Source: an uncultured Odoribacter sp. (GTDB lineage: Bacteria; Bacteroidota; Bacteroidia; Bacteroidales; Marinifilaceae). From it: a stretch of DNA of 64,000 bases. The notes under the pieces are model-generated. The model was not told the DNA's origin. It made no database searches and saw only the letters and a list, made by a program, of their open reading frames with translations. The stretch is taken from the NCBI GenBank assembly GCA_944321165.1, contig CALUKE010000003.1, positions 62,001 through 126,000 on the forward strand. The letters run 5' to 3'. Below, piece by piece: positions 9,616-19,076 of the stretch; the first letter of the stretch is position 1, and each line of letters begins with the position of its first letter. Both the position numbers and the translations under genes were made by a program.

Positions 9616-10620
9616 TCATTTTATCTTCCGGGTTCGGAGTTTACGCTGCATATACTTATACGGCTTAAAGAAACACCGACCAATCATCCGACCAACCCGA
9701 CGGGTCACAATCCACTGCCAAATCCGGTATTTCTTCTCCGGCAAAGGAAGTGAAAAAGCGAATACCAAAGCATCTTCCCGGTAAGAAGAGAACAAATCCC
9801 TGAATTCCCGTGCCGGAGCAAGCAGCAGAGTGCCCCACAGATACCTCAGATACATCTGATGAATCCTTTGCTGCATCAGAGAAGCATAATAAGCAGAAGA
9901 CGGTCCGCCATCACGTTGAATATAAGTATAAAAAGATTTATTGGAAGACAGACTGCCTTGCATAAATGCATAAGGATACCACAAACGCCCTTTATAAGCC
10001 AAAGAACCGGGGCGGAAGTTATAATTCGTGAGATATTCCGCCACAAAAGTGCAAGATCCTTCAGCGTGATAAAGCAAGCGCCCAAAGAAATCAAAATCCT
10101 CCCCATAAGAGAGCCGTTCATTGAAGCGGAAATTATAACGATCCAAGAAATCCCGGCGAATCAGCCAGGAATCGGTACTGATCCATTGTTCTTCAATCAA
10201 ATATCTCAATACATCCCGATCCTGAAAATTCTCAGGATAAGCATGCAGGATACGACCTTGTGAACGCTGATAATAACCGCAATAACACAACAATCGATCC
10301 GTTTCCCGAATTCGGTGATGCATTTTTTCCAGGAAATCGGGTTCATAAGTATCGTCGCTGTCCAAAAAAGCCAGATAGGTGCCTTGAGCCTTGTCGATAC
10401 CCAGATTCCGAGCAGAAGAGACTCCTCCGTTTTCCTTGTAAAAATACTTGATTCGCGAATCTTTCTCCATCCACTTGTTTACAAGACTTTTTGTTTCATC
10501 TTGGCTTCCATCATCCACAATCAGCAATTCAAAATCAATATATTTCTGATCCAAGACAGTTGCAATTGTTTCTGACAAATAATCGGCAGAATTATAAGCT
10601 GGTATAATTATCGATATCAT
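9616..10620 (-). CDS. GT2 glycosyltransferase
   Basis: 334 residues if translation starts at the ATG at 10620, just before ISIIIPAYNSADYL. A longer in-frame form exists but would overlap the upstream gene and add a non-family extension. Family 2 motifs VDDGSQDE and FLDSDDTY are intact. The last third is arginine-rich and aromatic with a hydrophobic stretch, possibly a membrane contact. The start follows the stop of the GT4 gene by 2 bases, so the two are an operon. Acceptor and donor are unknown. Confidence 0.83.
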   Translation of the reverse strand: MISIIIPAYNSADYLSETIATVLDQKYIDFELLIVDDGSQDETKSLVNKWMEKDSRIKYFYKENGGVSSARNLGIDKAQGTYLAFLDSDDTYEPDFLEKMHHRIRETDRLLCYCGYYQRSQGRILHAYPENFQDRDVLRYLIEEQWISTDSWLIRRDFLDRYNFRFNERLSYGEDFDFFGRLLYHAEGSCTFVAEYLTNYNFRPGSLAYKGRLWYPYAFMQGSLSSNKSFYTYIQRDGGPSSAYYASLMQQRIHQMYLRYLWGTLLLAPAREFRDLFSSYREDALVFAFSLPLPEKKYRIWQWIVTRRVGRMIGRCFFKPYKYMQRKLRTRKIK

Positions 10621-10622
10621 CT

Positions 10623-11741
10623 CTATTGATCCCTTTTTAAAGCAGTAAATACAGCTTCCCATTTTTCCATTACCGACGGCAATTTAAAACGAGTTATATT
10701 CAAACGAGCAGCATGTCCCATTTGTTGCCTCAATGAAAAATCAGTCATTAACTCCTTCAGACGTTTCACAAATTCCATTTCATTTTCCTCTTCTATCAAA
10801 AACCCGTCTTGACCATCCTGCAAAATCTCCCGAGGTCCGCATTTACAAGCATACGCCACGACTGGCAAACCACAAGCCATTGCCTCATGCAATACCATGG
10901 GAAATCCCTCATATTGAGAAGTCATTACACAAATAGAACTTTTCAGATACTCTTCTATAATTTCTGTTCGGGGCGGTAATATTTCAACTTGGCACAAATT
11001 CAAAGAAACAATCTGCAGCTCCAATTGTTCTTGCAATTCTCCCGTACCAATAATTGTCAACTTCCAATCAGAAAAATACGGCTCAATCTTTGCCCAAATA
11101 TTTATTAAACGATCAAACCTTTTCTGCTCTTTCAATCTCCCGACAGCAATCACTCTTTTTTGAGTCAAATCAGCCATTTCCTCCGGATAAAATGTCAAGG
11201 CATTGGGGATCACGACCATATTATCTCTTTTCCCCCAATCCTTTCCATCCTCTTCTGTTAAAACAACAAAACGGTCATAATACTTTATCTTATTTATAAA
11301 ACGAGAGATTTTATACCGATTGATCAATCCCTTGATATCCTTATACCAAAAATAAGAAAAATGACATTCCAAAAGTTTTTTACTGCCATCCTTTAACTGA
11401 TATAACCACTCCCGTTCCCGACCACTCATCATGGATATGGTAATATCCGGTCGTTCTTCCTGCAAAATTTTTTCCAAACGTTTTTTATGCCGTACAGTAT
11501 AAATCTGACGGCGAATTTTATTCATCAAAACATTCCAACCCTTACACTTACTGTAATCTATCTCCAAATCATAAAACCGTATTTTTTCTGAAAAATCAAA
11601 AGCCAAAGCCTGGCTTTTTTGTTCATAAGTTACAATAACCACCTCAAAACCTCTTTTGACCAAATAATTGGCTTTAATGGACAAAACTCGTTCCATCCCG
11701 GCCATTCGGATGATACTTGGAATATTATAAACTATTTTCAT
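10623..11741 (-). CDS. GT4 glycosyltransferase
   Basis: 372 residues from the ATG at 11741 (MKIVYNIPSIIRMAGMERVL). The extension upstream of it reaches into the promoter region and is unlikely. A GT-B fold family 4 enzyme: the N-terminal Rossmann half has the GMERVL acceptor-side motif, and the C-terminal half has AVGRLKEQKRFDRLI and the donor-site stretch EGFPMVLHEAMACGLP with its glutamates. It retains donor stereochemistry. The gene looks clearly AT-richer than the flanking glycan genes, like the converse gene at 11861. Likely adds one sugar of the repeat unit. Confidence 0.85.
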   Translation of the reverse strand: MKIVYNIPSIIRMAGMERVLSIKANYLVKRGFEVVIVTYEQKSQALAFDFSEKIRFYDLEIDYSKCKGWNVLMNKIRRQIYTVRHKKRLEKILQEERPDITISMMSGREREWLYQLKDGSKKLLECHFSYFWYKDIKGLINRYKISRFINKIKYYDRFVVLTEEDGKDWGKRDNMVVIPNALTFYPEEMADLTQKRVIAVGRLKEQKRFDRLINIWAKIEPYFSDWKLTIIGTGELQEQLELQIVSLNLCQVEILPPRTEIIEEYLKSSICVMTSQYEGFPMVLHEAMACGLPVVAYACKCGPREILQDGQDGFLIEEENEMEFVKRLKELMTDFSLRQQMGHAARLNITRFKLPSVMEKWEAVFTALKRDQ

Positions 11742-11762
11742 GCTTCCTATAATAAAGTCACA

Positions 11763-11770
11763 CAAAATTA
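11763..11770 (-). promoter_or_regulatory. -7 element for the GT4-GT2 operon
   Basis: The minus strand reads TAATTTTG, matching TAnnTTTG, 22 bases before the chosen ATG at 11741. This also argues against a start at 11765, which would overlap the box. Confidence 0.55.
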
Positions 11771-11806
11771 ACCGAATTTTTCATCAGTATAAAATACTTT
11801 TATCAG

Positions 11807-11838
11807 TTTTCAAAGTAATCACATTATGCGTACATTTG
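11807..11838 (+). promoter_or_regulatory. Promoter for the GT2-flippase operon
   Basis: TACATTTG at 11831-11838 is a full match to the -7 consensus. TTTT at 11807-11810, 20 bases upstream, is one base from the -33 TTTG. Leader about 18 bases. Confidence 0.6.
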
Positions 11839-11860
11839 TAAAAATCTATATGAAACGAAT

Positions 11861-12853
11861 ATGCATCCCAAAGTCAGTATCATCGTTCCCATTCACAATG
11901 CCGGCAAACATTTGAAAAAATGTTTGGATACACTCATACAGCAAACCTTAAAAGAAATCGAAATTATTTTGGTATTGGATTTTCCGACAGATGGTAGTGA
12001 TCAACTCGCACAAGAATATGCCCAAAAAGATGGTCGAATAAAATTGATTTTCAATAAACAGAATCTAAATATTGGCTATAGCAGAAACGAAGGACTAAAA
12101 ATAGCGACAGGAGATTACATCGGATTTTCCGACCATGACGACTGGAGAGAATTAATCATGTACGAAGATCTTTATAACAAAGCACAAGAGACTCTTGCTG
12201 ATGTAATTATCGGAAATTTTGATCATTGCTATCCGGACCATACTGTTCCAAATCCTCCATATCCCGTAGAATCGTTAGATACATTAAAAGAGCAAATATT
12301 TAACCATTACATCGGAGATTATACAAAAGATAAATGCTGGCAAGCATTTACCTGTAAAGGATTTATCTGGCATATCTTATACAAAAGAGAAGTTCTCCAA
12401 AAACATAACCTTCAATTTTTAAATAACAATCAAGCAACATTCGAAGACTTATACTTCATCATTCAAGTGTTCTATTTTGCCAAAAAGATCGCTTATCTTC
12501 CTACAATTTATTATCATCATCTGTATCATGAGACCAATGGGGCAAACAATTATCGTTACTACTCAACTCCATTAGTTATAGGATTTCTTGAGAACTTGAA
12601 ATTATTTTTACAAAAAGAACAGATTCTCGAAACCCACACCGATGATCTTTTTTACACAACTCTTTTCTATTTAAAGAATTCTTTGCAGAATGAAATAAAA
12701 CACAAATCATACAAAAGTGCCTGGAATCAAATCAAAAGAATTCGTAAAAGCAGCCCCATCATAGAGTTGCTTAAACAAGAAAAAATAACATGTACAACCA
12801 TCAAAAAGCTTAAAGTTCAAAAAACCTTGCTTTGGTTTATGCTAATTGTATAA
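11861..12853 (+). CDS. GT2 glycosyltransferase
   Basis: 330 residues. VSIIVPIHNAGKHLKKCLDT at the N-terminus and FSDHDDW near residue 90 (a variant of the usual D-x-D, with His between two Asp) mark a GT-A family 2 enzyme. The coding sequence is visibly AT-rich compared with the flippase downstream, a sign of recent acquisition of this part of the locus. It is followed 11 bases later by the flippase, presumably on the same transcript. Specificity unknown. Confidence 0.83.
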   Translation: MHPKVSIIVPIHNAGKHLKKCLDTLIQQTLKEIEIILVLDFPTDGSDQLAQEYAQKDGRIKLIFNKQNLNIGYSRNEGLKIATGDYIGFSDHDDWRELIMYEDLYNKAQETLADVIIGNFDHCYPDHTVPNPPYPVESLDTLKEQIFNHYIGDYTKDKCWQAFTCKGFIWHILYKREVLQKHNLQFLNNNQATFEDLYFIIQVFYFAKKIAYLPTIYYHHLYHETNGANNYRYYSTPLVIGFLENLKLFLQKEQILETHTDDLFYTTLFYLKNSLQNEIKHKSYKSAWNQIKRIRKSSPIIELLKQEKITCTTIKKLKVQKTLLWFMLIV

Positions 12854-12864
12854 CAAATTTATCC

Positions 12865-14277
12865 ATGGAAATCAACATTACCAAAAAAGATGTCTTGTGG
12901 GGATATATCGCCCAATTCTTCAATATCGGGGCCGGAGTACTTTTGCTTCCGGTAATATTGAAATTACTTCCTTCGAATATTTTAGGTGTTTGGTATATTT
13001 TCCTGACTATTTCCAGTCTGGTACAAATGATCGATTTCGGTTTCCAACCGACCTTTACACGGAATGTCGCCTATGTGTTCAGCGGGGCCATCAGGCTTCA
13101 GGCAGAAGGGATCGACAAAAACCAAGTCCATTTGGAAAATCCCAACTATCCGCTCCTCAAAAATATCATTGCCGTCATGAAACGTTTCTATGGCGGCATT
13201 TCATGCATTGTTATTTTTCTGTTGCTCACCATCGGAAGTTGGTATATCCACAACCGGACCCATCATATCGCAGCAGATCAAAACATCATGATTTCCTGGT
13301 ATATCTACATCATCTCTACGGTATTAAACCTATACTACTCTTATTACAATTCTCTTTTGATAGGCAGAGGATTCATCAAAGAAAACAATCAACTCATCAT
13401 CATCAGCCGCTCCACCTACTTAACACTGGCTGCATTAGGGCTCATCGCAGGTTATGGATTAATTGCCGTAGCCGTGGCCAATCTGTTGTCGATCGTCATT
13501 AATCGTATCATTGCAGTCCGCTTTTTCTACAAAAATGGTTTGAAAGAGACATTAAAAACCACCATTCCTTCCGAAGAAAAACTATTGCCTATCCTATGGG
13601 TCAATGCGAAAAAAAATGGTTTGAGCAATTTAGGCGGTTATTTCGTACAAAAAGGAAATCTGCTTTTTATTTCCATGTTTCTCTCCTTGGAAACAGTGGC
13701 CAGCTACGGACTTTCCGTTAATTTAGTCAATATACTGGCCGGAATTTCCCCTCTTTATTTAAGTACACATATCCCGGAAATATACAAAGATCGTATTGAC
13801 AATAATCTCAGTGAAATCCGACGTATATTCGGAGAAAGTCTGTTTGTCTTTTACTTACTGTATCTCATTGGAGCCGTCTGCTTGATTTTATTCGGTCCGT
13901 GGGCGCTGGAAGTATTCCACAGCAAGACCCACCTTTTGCCGAAAACACCGCTTTTATTGCTCCTGATTGTTCAATTCCTGGAAGCACATCACGGTATGGC
14001 AGCCACCTTGATCACCACCCGCAACGAGGTTCCCTATTTGAAAGCGGCTTTGATTTCCGGCTTTTTCATTGCCCTTTTTTCATTTGGTTCTTTGTATTTT
14101 ACATCTTGGGAAACGACAGGGGTCATCGCACTTACCGGCCTTGTCCAACTCTGCTACAATAACTGGAAATGGCCGCTCATGGTAAGCCGCGAACTACAAA
14201 AAAGCTATGCACAACTCGTACGAATCGGCATGCTTTCTTTAAAAGAGTGGTGTGTAAAACGTTGGAAAAAACATTAA
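12865..14277 (+). CDS. Wzx-type polysaccharide flippase
   Basis: 470 residues with about 12-14 hydrophobic helices over the whole length, beginning with a basic N-terminus and DVLWGYIAQFFNIGAGVLLL. This is the MOP-superfamily pattern of oligosaccharide flippases, which move undecaprenyl-linked repeat units to the periplasm. I prefer the ATG at 12865 because it follows the stop of the GT2 and matches the usual short cytoplasmic start; the longer frame at 12832 runs inside that gene. No Wzy polymerase or chain-length regulator is visible in the window, so the locus may be incomplete here or use others elsewhere. Its last bases overlap the converging barrel gene. Confidence 0.82.
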   Translation: MEINITKKDVLWGYIAQFFNIGAGVLLLPVILKLLPSNILGVWYIFLTISSLVQMIDFGFQPTFTRNVAYVFSGAIRLQAEGIDKNQVHLENPNYPLLKNIIAVMKRFYGGISCIVIFLLLTIGSWYIHNRTHHIAADQNIMISWYIYIISTVLNLYYSYYNSLLIGRGFIKENNQLIIISRSTYLTLAALGLIAGYGLIAVAVANLLSIVINRIIAVRFFYKNGLKETLKTTIPSEEKLLPILWVNAKKNGLSNLGGYFVQKGNLLFISMFLSLETVASYGLSVNLVNILAGISPLYLSTHIPEIYKDRIDNNLSEIRRIFGESLFVFYLLYLIGAVCLILFGPWALEVFHSKTHLLPKTPLLLLLIVQFLEAHHGMAATLITTRNEVPYLKAALISGFFIALFSFGSLYFTSWETTGVIALTGLVQLCYNNWKWPLMVSRELQKSYAQLVRIGMLSLKEWCVKRWKKH

Positions 14278-15062
14278 AAGATATAGCCGAATCCGAAATT
14301 CAAATAGATGTTATACATCTTAAAGCCCACACTTTTAAAATCTTTCTCAAAAATAGGACTGACCCCCCAAGTCAGATCACTATAAACAGTCAAATGTCTA
14401 TAGGCTCTCCACTCTCCACCTAAATCCAGTCCCCATTGAAATTTACGTAAGTCATTCGAAAAATTATAGGTAGCCTCGCTTACATTCGCCTTCTCGCCGG
14501 TAGGATCTCCATCCCGGATATATCCATCGTAGGCACTACCGGCAAAATCTCCATTTGTCAGAAAAGACACAAAAGGCCCAAACTTAAGGTCCCAACGGGG
14601 TGAAAGCTTATATACAGCCTGGAAAGGCAAAGTTACATATGAATTTTTTACATTGGTTTTTACATAACCGGTCCAAGCTCCCTCCAAATGTCCCGGATTT
14701 TCCGGATCGGATGATTCCATCACAATCTGATAATTCTTTACCCGGGCATCGGTTTTCATTCCTTTATTTTCAAGCCGGATCCCAAATAACATTCCCCAAT
14801 GGGAATGAGAGAAGCGCTTGATCACATTTCCTTCTATAGAAATCTGCATACCAGGACGATAACTTTTTATCTCGCGAATCTCTGCCGGTAATGGTAGCGG
14901 TGAAGTCCCTCCGATATTAAAACCAGCCTTCAAACGATATTCCAGACCACGTATTTTAGACCAAAGCAAACCATCCGTCGTCGACGGTTCTCCTGCAAAA
15001 ACTCCCGTAGAAATTATCCACAAAGAAAGCATGCAAACACTTTTTACAACTCCTTTCCTCAT
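14274..15062 (-). CDS. Outer-membrane beta-barrel protein, probable porin-like or adhesion-type
   Basis: 262 residues with a signal peptide (about 1-23, ending VFAG). The mature part shows alternating polar and hydrophobic residues in many short strands and ends FGFGYIF, with the terminal Phe expected for BAM recognition. This fits the general Bacteroidota outer-membrane barrel family of 8-12 strands. It begins 24 bases after the PCMD lipoprotein stop, so the two are cotranscribed and may act together. Its 3' end overlaps the flippase by four bases. I do not recognise a specific function. Confidence 0.65.
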   Translation of the reverse strand: MRKGVVKSVCMLSLWIISTGVFAGEPSTTDGLLWSKIRGLEYRLKAGFNIGGTSPLPLPAEIREIKSYRPGMQISIEGNVIKRFSHSHWGMLFGIRLENKGMKTDARVKNYQIVMESSDPENPGHLEGAWTGYVKTNVKNSYVTLPFQAVYKLSPRWDLKFGPFVSFLTNGDFAGSAYDGYIRDGDPTGEKANVSEATYNFSNDLRKFQWGLDLGGEWRAYRHLTVYSDLTWGVSPIFEKDFKSVGFKMYNIYLNFGFGYIF

Positions 15063-15086
15063 TGTCCTTAACTGATTTCGTCCGTA

Positions 15087-16244
15087 TTATTCACAAATGA
15101 TTCTTACCTGATCGATATAAAGCGTACTTCCGACAGCACCTTCAAACTCCCCGCCATGCCGACTGGTCGTAAAGACAACTGCCAGGTTATATTCATAATT
15201 CTTCGATTTCTCCTCCACAAAAGGACGAAGCTTCTGGTAAGAAGCATAATCGAATTCTATTTCAAAACGCTGATACGGCTGTTCTTCCAAATCAATTTCC
15301 GAAGCATACACCACCGGATTTTTCAAACGGGCCATGGCCACAATATGATCACTGCAAAGAGCATCCGCCCCATTCAAGGAATTCTTATTCAAACCCTCTG
15401 CTTCATATAAAACGGCGTAAATATCACAGGTATCTTGTCCCAAAATCGGAATTGCCTCACCTTTTCCCCCGACACCGGTATAAAGCCGACCCCTCTTATA
15501 TTTATAATATCCGGTAAAAGTCTTTGGTTTCTTACCAAAAGGCAAACCAAATAAAGTCGCTTCCAACGGAGCCTTCATCGCGTTCTGAGCATCAAAACTA
15601 CCGATAAACAAGTTTCCGGCAGCGATCGGCATCTTTGCAATCTCACCAAAAGTCCCCGTACTCTGGGTCACTAACTTCACAGCCCGACCTTTTTGTCCAT
15701 GAGTAGTCGAAAAAGTCGGATAATCTTCCGGAGAACGCCCCACCCCAGTCAGAGCATAACCGGAATTTCCCGAAGCCCAGATATATTGATTGAAAATGGT
15801 ATCTGTACCGGAAACCACTTCATAAAACGTATGGTATTTTCCCGACTCATCCAAAGCAAAATGCTCAAAATCATATACAGTCGGCATCTCGAATGTATCG
15901 ATACTCACTGTATAGACCTTCTTCCATTTCCCATCCTGAGAAGTAACTTCAAAACGCTGAGGTTTCGAAAAATCCCGTACCAAAGTCGGATCCGGTGCAA
16001 TAGTAGCCCCTTCGGTCAACTTCACCTGCAAAGCCAATCCATCCAAATCAATATTCGGATTCGCCTGGGCAAACACCTTCGTATTCGTAATCCATACATT
16101 TCCCCGAATATGTTCATCTGCTTTCCCTGTTTCGACATTGATAATCGTACACTCCTCAATATCCGCTTCCGCATTCAAAGGTTCTTCCTGAATACAAGAA
16201 ATACACAGGTTCATCAACAATCCATACAAAAATAATTTCCTCAT
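15087..16244 (-). CDS. PCMD-domain lipoprotein
   Basis: 385 residues from the ATG at 16244. The lipoprotein signal ends LCISC with Cys at 17. After an immunoglobulin/BACON-like stretch (about 25-125, ending KVYTVSI) comes the PCMD domain (about 130-385), a beta-sandwich called 'putative carbohydrate metabolism domain' that is common on the Bacteroidota cell surface. It starts YDFEHFALD and ends in the strand LYIDQVRIICE. Proteins of this class may bind glycans, but no ligand is proven. It shares a transcript with the barrel protein 24 bases downstream and has its own -7 box. Confidence 0.75.
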   Translation of the reverse strand: MRKLFLYGLLMNLCISCIQEEPLNAEADIEECTIINVETGKADEHIRGNVWITNTKVFAQANPNIDLDGLALQVKLTEGATIAPDPTLVRDFSKPQRFEVTSQDGKWKKVYTVSIDTFEMPTVYDFEHFALDESGKYHTFYEVVSGTDTIFNQYIWASGNSGYALTGVGRSPEDYPTFSTTHGQKGRAVKLVTQSTGTFGEIAKMPIAAGNLFIGSFDAQNAMKAPLEATLFGLPFGKKPKTFTGYYKYKRGRLYTGVGGKGEAIPILGQDTCDIYAVLYEAEGLNKNSLNGADALCSDHIVAMARLKNPVVYASEIDLEEQPYQRFEIEFDYASYQKLRPFVEEKSKNYEYNLAVVFTTSRHGGEFEGAVGSTLYIDQVRIICE

Positions 16245-16269
16245 ACAACTTATTCTGATAAAAACAAAA

Positions 16270-16277
16270 CAAAGGTA
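16270..16277 (-). promoter_or_regulatory. -7 element for the PCMD lipoprotein operon
   Basis: The minus strand reads TACCTTTG, a full TAnnTTTG match, 26 bases upstream of the ATG at 16244. Confidence 0.55.
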
Positions 16278-16294
16278 CAAATAAATTGTGAAAG

Positions 16295-17551
16295 TTACTG
16301 CATCAATTCAGGAGTGGTATCCACCCATTTATACAGTTTATCTCCCCGGCGAATTTTCTCCTTAACCGGCATGGAAAATACGGTCCCTTTTTCCACCTGT
16401 TCCACCGGCTGCAAATCCACCCGAATTTCCGGCACTTCCATCTGTATAGTCCCGGTCGTAGGCCCCTGTATCAGAATTTCCTCTCCCACCTTCAGATCAA
16501 AAGATTCCAGTTTAAACTCTCCCACTTCCAAACGGGTAAAATAATTCGTAACCTTGCCCAATAATATTTTTTTCTTACTTGCTTTCGAACCATACACCTC
16601 GCTCCACTCGCCCAAACGCTGTCCTAAATAATAACCATCCCAGAATCCTCGATTGAATACCGTTGACAAACGTTCTTTCCACTGCTGTATTTTATCGGCC
16701 GTATAGGTATGGTCCACACAGGCAGAAATCGCTTCGTGATAACATTCACACACCGTCCGAACATATTCGGCAGAACGGGCCCGCCCCTCGATCTTGAACA
16801 CTCGCACGCCGGCATCGATCATTTTATTGATAAAGCCAATCGTACACAAATCTTTGGGCGACATGATATACTCATTCTCAATGTCCAGTTCGATCTCATT
16901 CTCCCGATCCCGCACCGTATAGGCTCGCCGACAAATCTGATTGCAGGCGCCCCGATTGGCAGAAGCATTTTTTTCATGTAAACTCAGATAACACTTTCCG
17001 GACACGGCCATACACAGCGCTCCATGGGCAAACATCTCAATCTTTATCAATTCGCCTTTCGGTCCCCGCAGATTTTCCGCCTCAATCCGGCGATAAATCT
17101 CTTTCACCTGATCCAACACCACTTCCCGGGCCAGTACCATCACATCGGCATATTGGGCAAAGAAACGGACCACCTCATAATTCGTCACATTGCATTGTGT
17201 ACTGATATGCACCTCTACCCCCACCGAATGGGCATACAGGATTGCCGCCAGATCCGAGGCAATGATCGCGGTAATACCGGCTTCCGCCGCACAATCGATC
17301 ACCTGCCGCATCTTTTCCAATTCCTGATTGTAAATGATCGTATTTACCGTCAAATAGGTCTTCACCCCCTTCTCCGAACAGATCGACACAATATTTTTCA
17401 GATCCGCCAAAGTAAAGTTCGCCGACGAACGGGCCCGCATATTCAAGCCCTCTACCCCGAAATAAATCGAATCCGCCCCTCCCTGCAAAGCCGCATACAA
17501 AGATTCATAAGAGCCTACCGGCGCCATTATCTCAAAATCTTTCCTGATCAT
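16295..17551 (-). CDS. U32 peptidase-family protein (TrhP/RlhA-like RNA hydroxylation)
   Basis: 418 residues from ATG 17551. The N-terminus EIMAPVGSYESLYAALQGGA and the U32 signature EMFAHGALCMAVSGKC (two of the cysteines) are intact. Two further Cys follow in NRGACNQICRR, giving the four ligands of the iron-sulphur cluster now known in this family. E. coli relatives TrhP and RlhA hydroxylate tRNA U34 and 23S rRNA using prephenate, so RNA modification is likelier than proteolysis despite the old name. A C-terminal beta domain (about 325-410) completes the usual length. It stands alone with its own promoter. Confidence 0.85.
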   Translation of the reverse strand: MIRKDFEIMAPVGSYESLYAALQGGADSIYFGVEGLNMRARSSANFTLADLKNIVSICSEKGVKTYLTVNTIIYNQELEKMRQVIDCAAEAGITAIIASDLAAILYAHSVGVEVHISTQCNVTNYEVVRFFAQYADVMVLAREVVLDQVKEIYRRIEAENLRGPKGELIKIEMFAHGALCMAVSGKCYLSLHEKNASANRGACNQICRRAYTVRDRENEIELDIENEYIMSPKDLCTIGFINKMIDAGVRVFKIEGRARSAEYVRTVCECYHEAISACVDHTYTADKIQQWKERLSTVFNRGFWDGYYLGQRLGEWSEVYGSKASKKKILLGKVTNYFTRLEVGEFKLESFDLKVGEEILIQGPTTGTIQMEVPEIRVDLQPVEQVEKGTVFSMPVKEKIRRGDKLYKWVDTTPELMQ

Positions 17552-17569
17552 AATCACATATTTACCCCG

Positions 17570-17577
17570 CAAAGATA
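17570..17577 (-). promoter_or_regulatory. -7 element for the U32 gene
   Basis: The minus strand reads TATCTTTG, a full consensus match, 19 bases upstream of ATG 17551. The alternative start at 17572 would lie inside this box, so 17551 is the better start. Confidence 0.6.
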
Positions 17578-17675
17578 GTGATAAAAGCCGAAACGGGAAA
17601 ATTCGGCAGGAATTAGTTTATAATAAGGATTTTAGAGTTTTTTTATAAGTCCGCCATGCATATTATTTTTTTTCC

Positions 17676-17683
17676 TATCTTTG
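17676..17683 (+). promoter_or_regulatory. -7 element for frr
   Basis: TATCTTTG matches the consensus fully, about 32 bases before the frr ATG. Confidence 0.6.
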
Positions 17684-17715
17684 TCCATAATCGCAAAATA
17701 AAATAGAACAAGCAT

Positions 17716-18279
17716 ATGAACGAGGAAGTAAAAATGTACATGGACGAGGCCAAAGAACAAATGCAGAATGCAGTAGTTCACCTCGAAAACGAATTGGCAA
17801 AGATCAGAGCCGGCAAAGCAAATCCCAAGATTTTAAATGACGTTCTGGTGGACTATTACGGATCACCGACTCCCTTATCACAAGTAGCCAATATCACGGC
17901 ACCGGATCCTCGTACGATCACGGTACAACCATGGGAAAAAAATATGCTTTCCCCCATTCAGAAAGCAATCATGAATGCCAATCTCGGTTTCAACCCCGAT
18001 AACAACGGAGAGATCGTACGTATCAATGTTCCCCCATTGACGGCAGAACGAAGAAAAGAGTTGGTAAAACAATCCAAAGGTATCGGCGAAAATGCAAAAG
18101 TCAGCGTACGGAATGCCCGTCGTGATGCTATTGACGAAATCAAGAAAATGGTGAAAAACGGCTTGCCCGAAGATGTCGCCAAGGATGCAGAAACCGATAT
18201 TCAGAAAATGACAGACAATTACAATAAAAAAATCGATGACATTCTCGCATTGAAAGAGAAAGATATCATGACCATTTAA
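17716..18279 (+). CDS. frr: Ribosome recycling factor
   Basis: 187 residues, the standard length. It has the RRF features: HLENELAKIRAGKANP near residue 25, VDYYGSPTPLSQVANI, ITVQPWEK and a C-terminal long-helix half ending in lysine-rich coil. Together with EF-G it splits post-termination ribosomes in the cytoplasm. Monocistronic here, with its own promoter and a strong terminator. pyrH, its usual partner, is not adjacent. Confidence 0.97.
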   Translation: MNEEVKMYMDEAKEQMQNAVVHLENELAKIRAGKANPKILNDVLVDYYGSPTPLSQVANITAPDPRTITVQPWEKNMLSPIQKAIMNANLGFNPDNNGEIVRINVPPLTAERRKELVKQSKGIGENAKVSVRNARRDAIDEIKKMVKNGLPEDVAKDAETDIQKMTDNYNKKIDDILALKEKDIMTI

Positions 18280-18286
18280 AACAGAC

Positions 18287-18324
18287 AAAAGCCAGGATCA
18301 GATTTTGTGATAATCCTGGCTTTT
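18287..18324. terminator. Bidirectional terminator between frr and kdsB
   Basis: A 12-bp perfect stem (18287-18298 with 18313-18324, AAAAGCCAGGAT/ATCCTGGCTTTT) ends in T runs on both strands and serves both converging genes. Confidence 0.9.
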
Positions 18325-18329
18325 ATTTT

Positions 18330-19073
18330 TTACAATGCCTCATTGGCTCTTCGGAGATCTTCCGGTGTATCGATTCCGATCGATTCATGCGAGGTAATTC
18401 GCACGGCAATCTTATAGCCATTCTCTAACCAGCGTAACTGTTCCAACGATTCGGCCACTTCAAGTTGTCCCTGCGGCAAAGCCGTAATCTGAGCCAACAC
18501 CTCCGGCCGATAAGCATACATTCCGATGTGTTTGTAAAAAGGGACGATCTTTCCCCATTCTTCCTTTTCCTTGCCCCGGCAAAAAGGAATCGCCGAACGT
18601 GAAAAATATAGGGCAGTCTGCAAGGCCGAGCAAACAACTTTCACTTTATTCGGATCAAAAATATCGGCATTGCATTCAAATTGTTTAGCCAAAGTGGCAA
18701 TCTGTATCTCAGGATCTTCAAAACAGGACACCAGTGTCCGCACCTGATCGGGCTGAATAAATGGTTCATCTCCCTGTATATTGACCACTACATCATACGT
18801 CTTGCGGTTTTGCCCCACAATCTGTCTATAGGCCTCGTAACAGCGGTCTGTCCCACTTTTATGGGCAGTAGAGGTCATAACGGCCTTGCCGCCGCATTGT
18901 ACCACCCGCTCATAAATCCGTTCATCATCTGTAGCGACAAAAGCATCTGCCGAAACAGCCCACGCTTTTTCCAATACATGCTGAATCACCGGCTTCCCGC
19001 CCAATTCGGCCAAAGGCTTCCCCGGGAAACGGGTAGAGGCATAACGCGCCGGAATCAATATCAAAACTTCCAT
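18330..19073 (-). CDS. kdsB: 3-deoxy-D-manno-octulosonate cytidylyltransferase
   Basis: 247 residues. LILIPARYASTRFPGKPLAE, the cytidylyltransferase nucleotide loop, starts the protein, and VVNIQGDEPFI holds the catalytic/metal acidic residue. The enzyme makes CMP-Kdo, the activated inner-core sugar of LPS, in the cytoplasm, confirming that the organism makes a Kdo-type LPS. It starts 3 bases after the stop of the first bactofilin gene, so envelope scaffold and LPS gene share a transcript. Length is normal. Confidence 0.95.
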   Translation of the reverse strand: MEVLILIPARYASTRFPGKPLAELGGKPVIQHVLEKAWAVSADAFVATDDERIYERVVQCGGKAVMTSTAHKSGTDRCYEAYRQIVGQNRKTYDVVVNIQGDEPFIQPDQVRTLVSCFEDPEIQIATLAKQFECNADIFDPNKVKVVCSALQTALYFSRSAIPFCRGKEKEEWGKIVPFYKHIGMYAYRPEVLAQITALPQGQLEVAESLEQLRWLENGYKIAVRITSHESIGIDTPEDLRRANEAL

Positions 19074-19076
19074 AAA

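Noticed and set aside
10620..10662. A 14-codon extension of the GT2 gene ending at 9616
   Set aside because: It overlaps the GT4 gene and precedes a perfect GT2 start sequence (MISIIIPAYN).
12832..12865. An 11-codon extension of the flippase gene
   Set aside because: It lies inside the upstream GT2 and is not a signal-anchor pattern; ATG 12865 is preferred.
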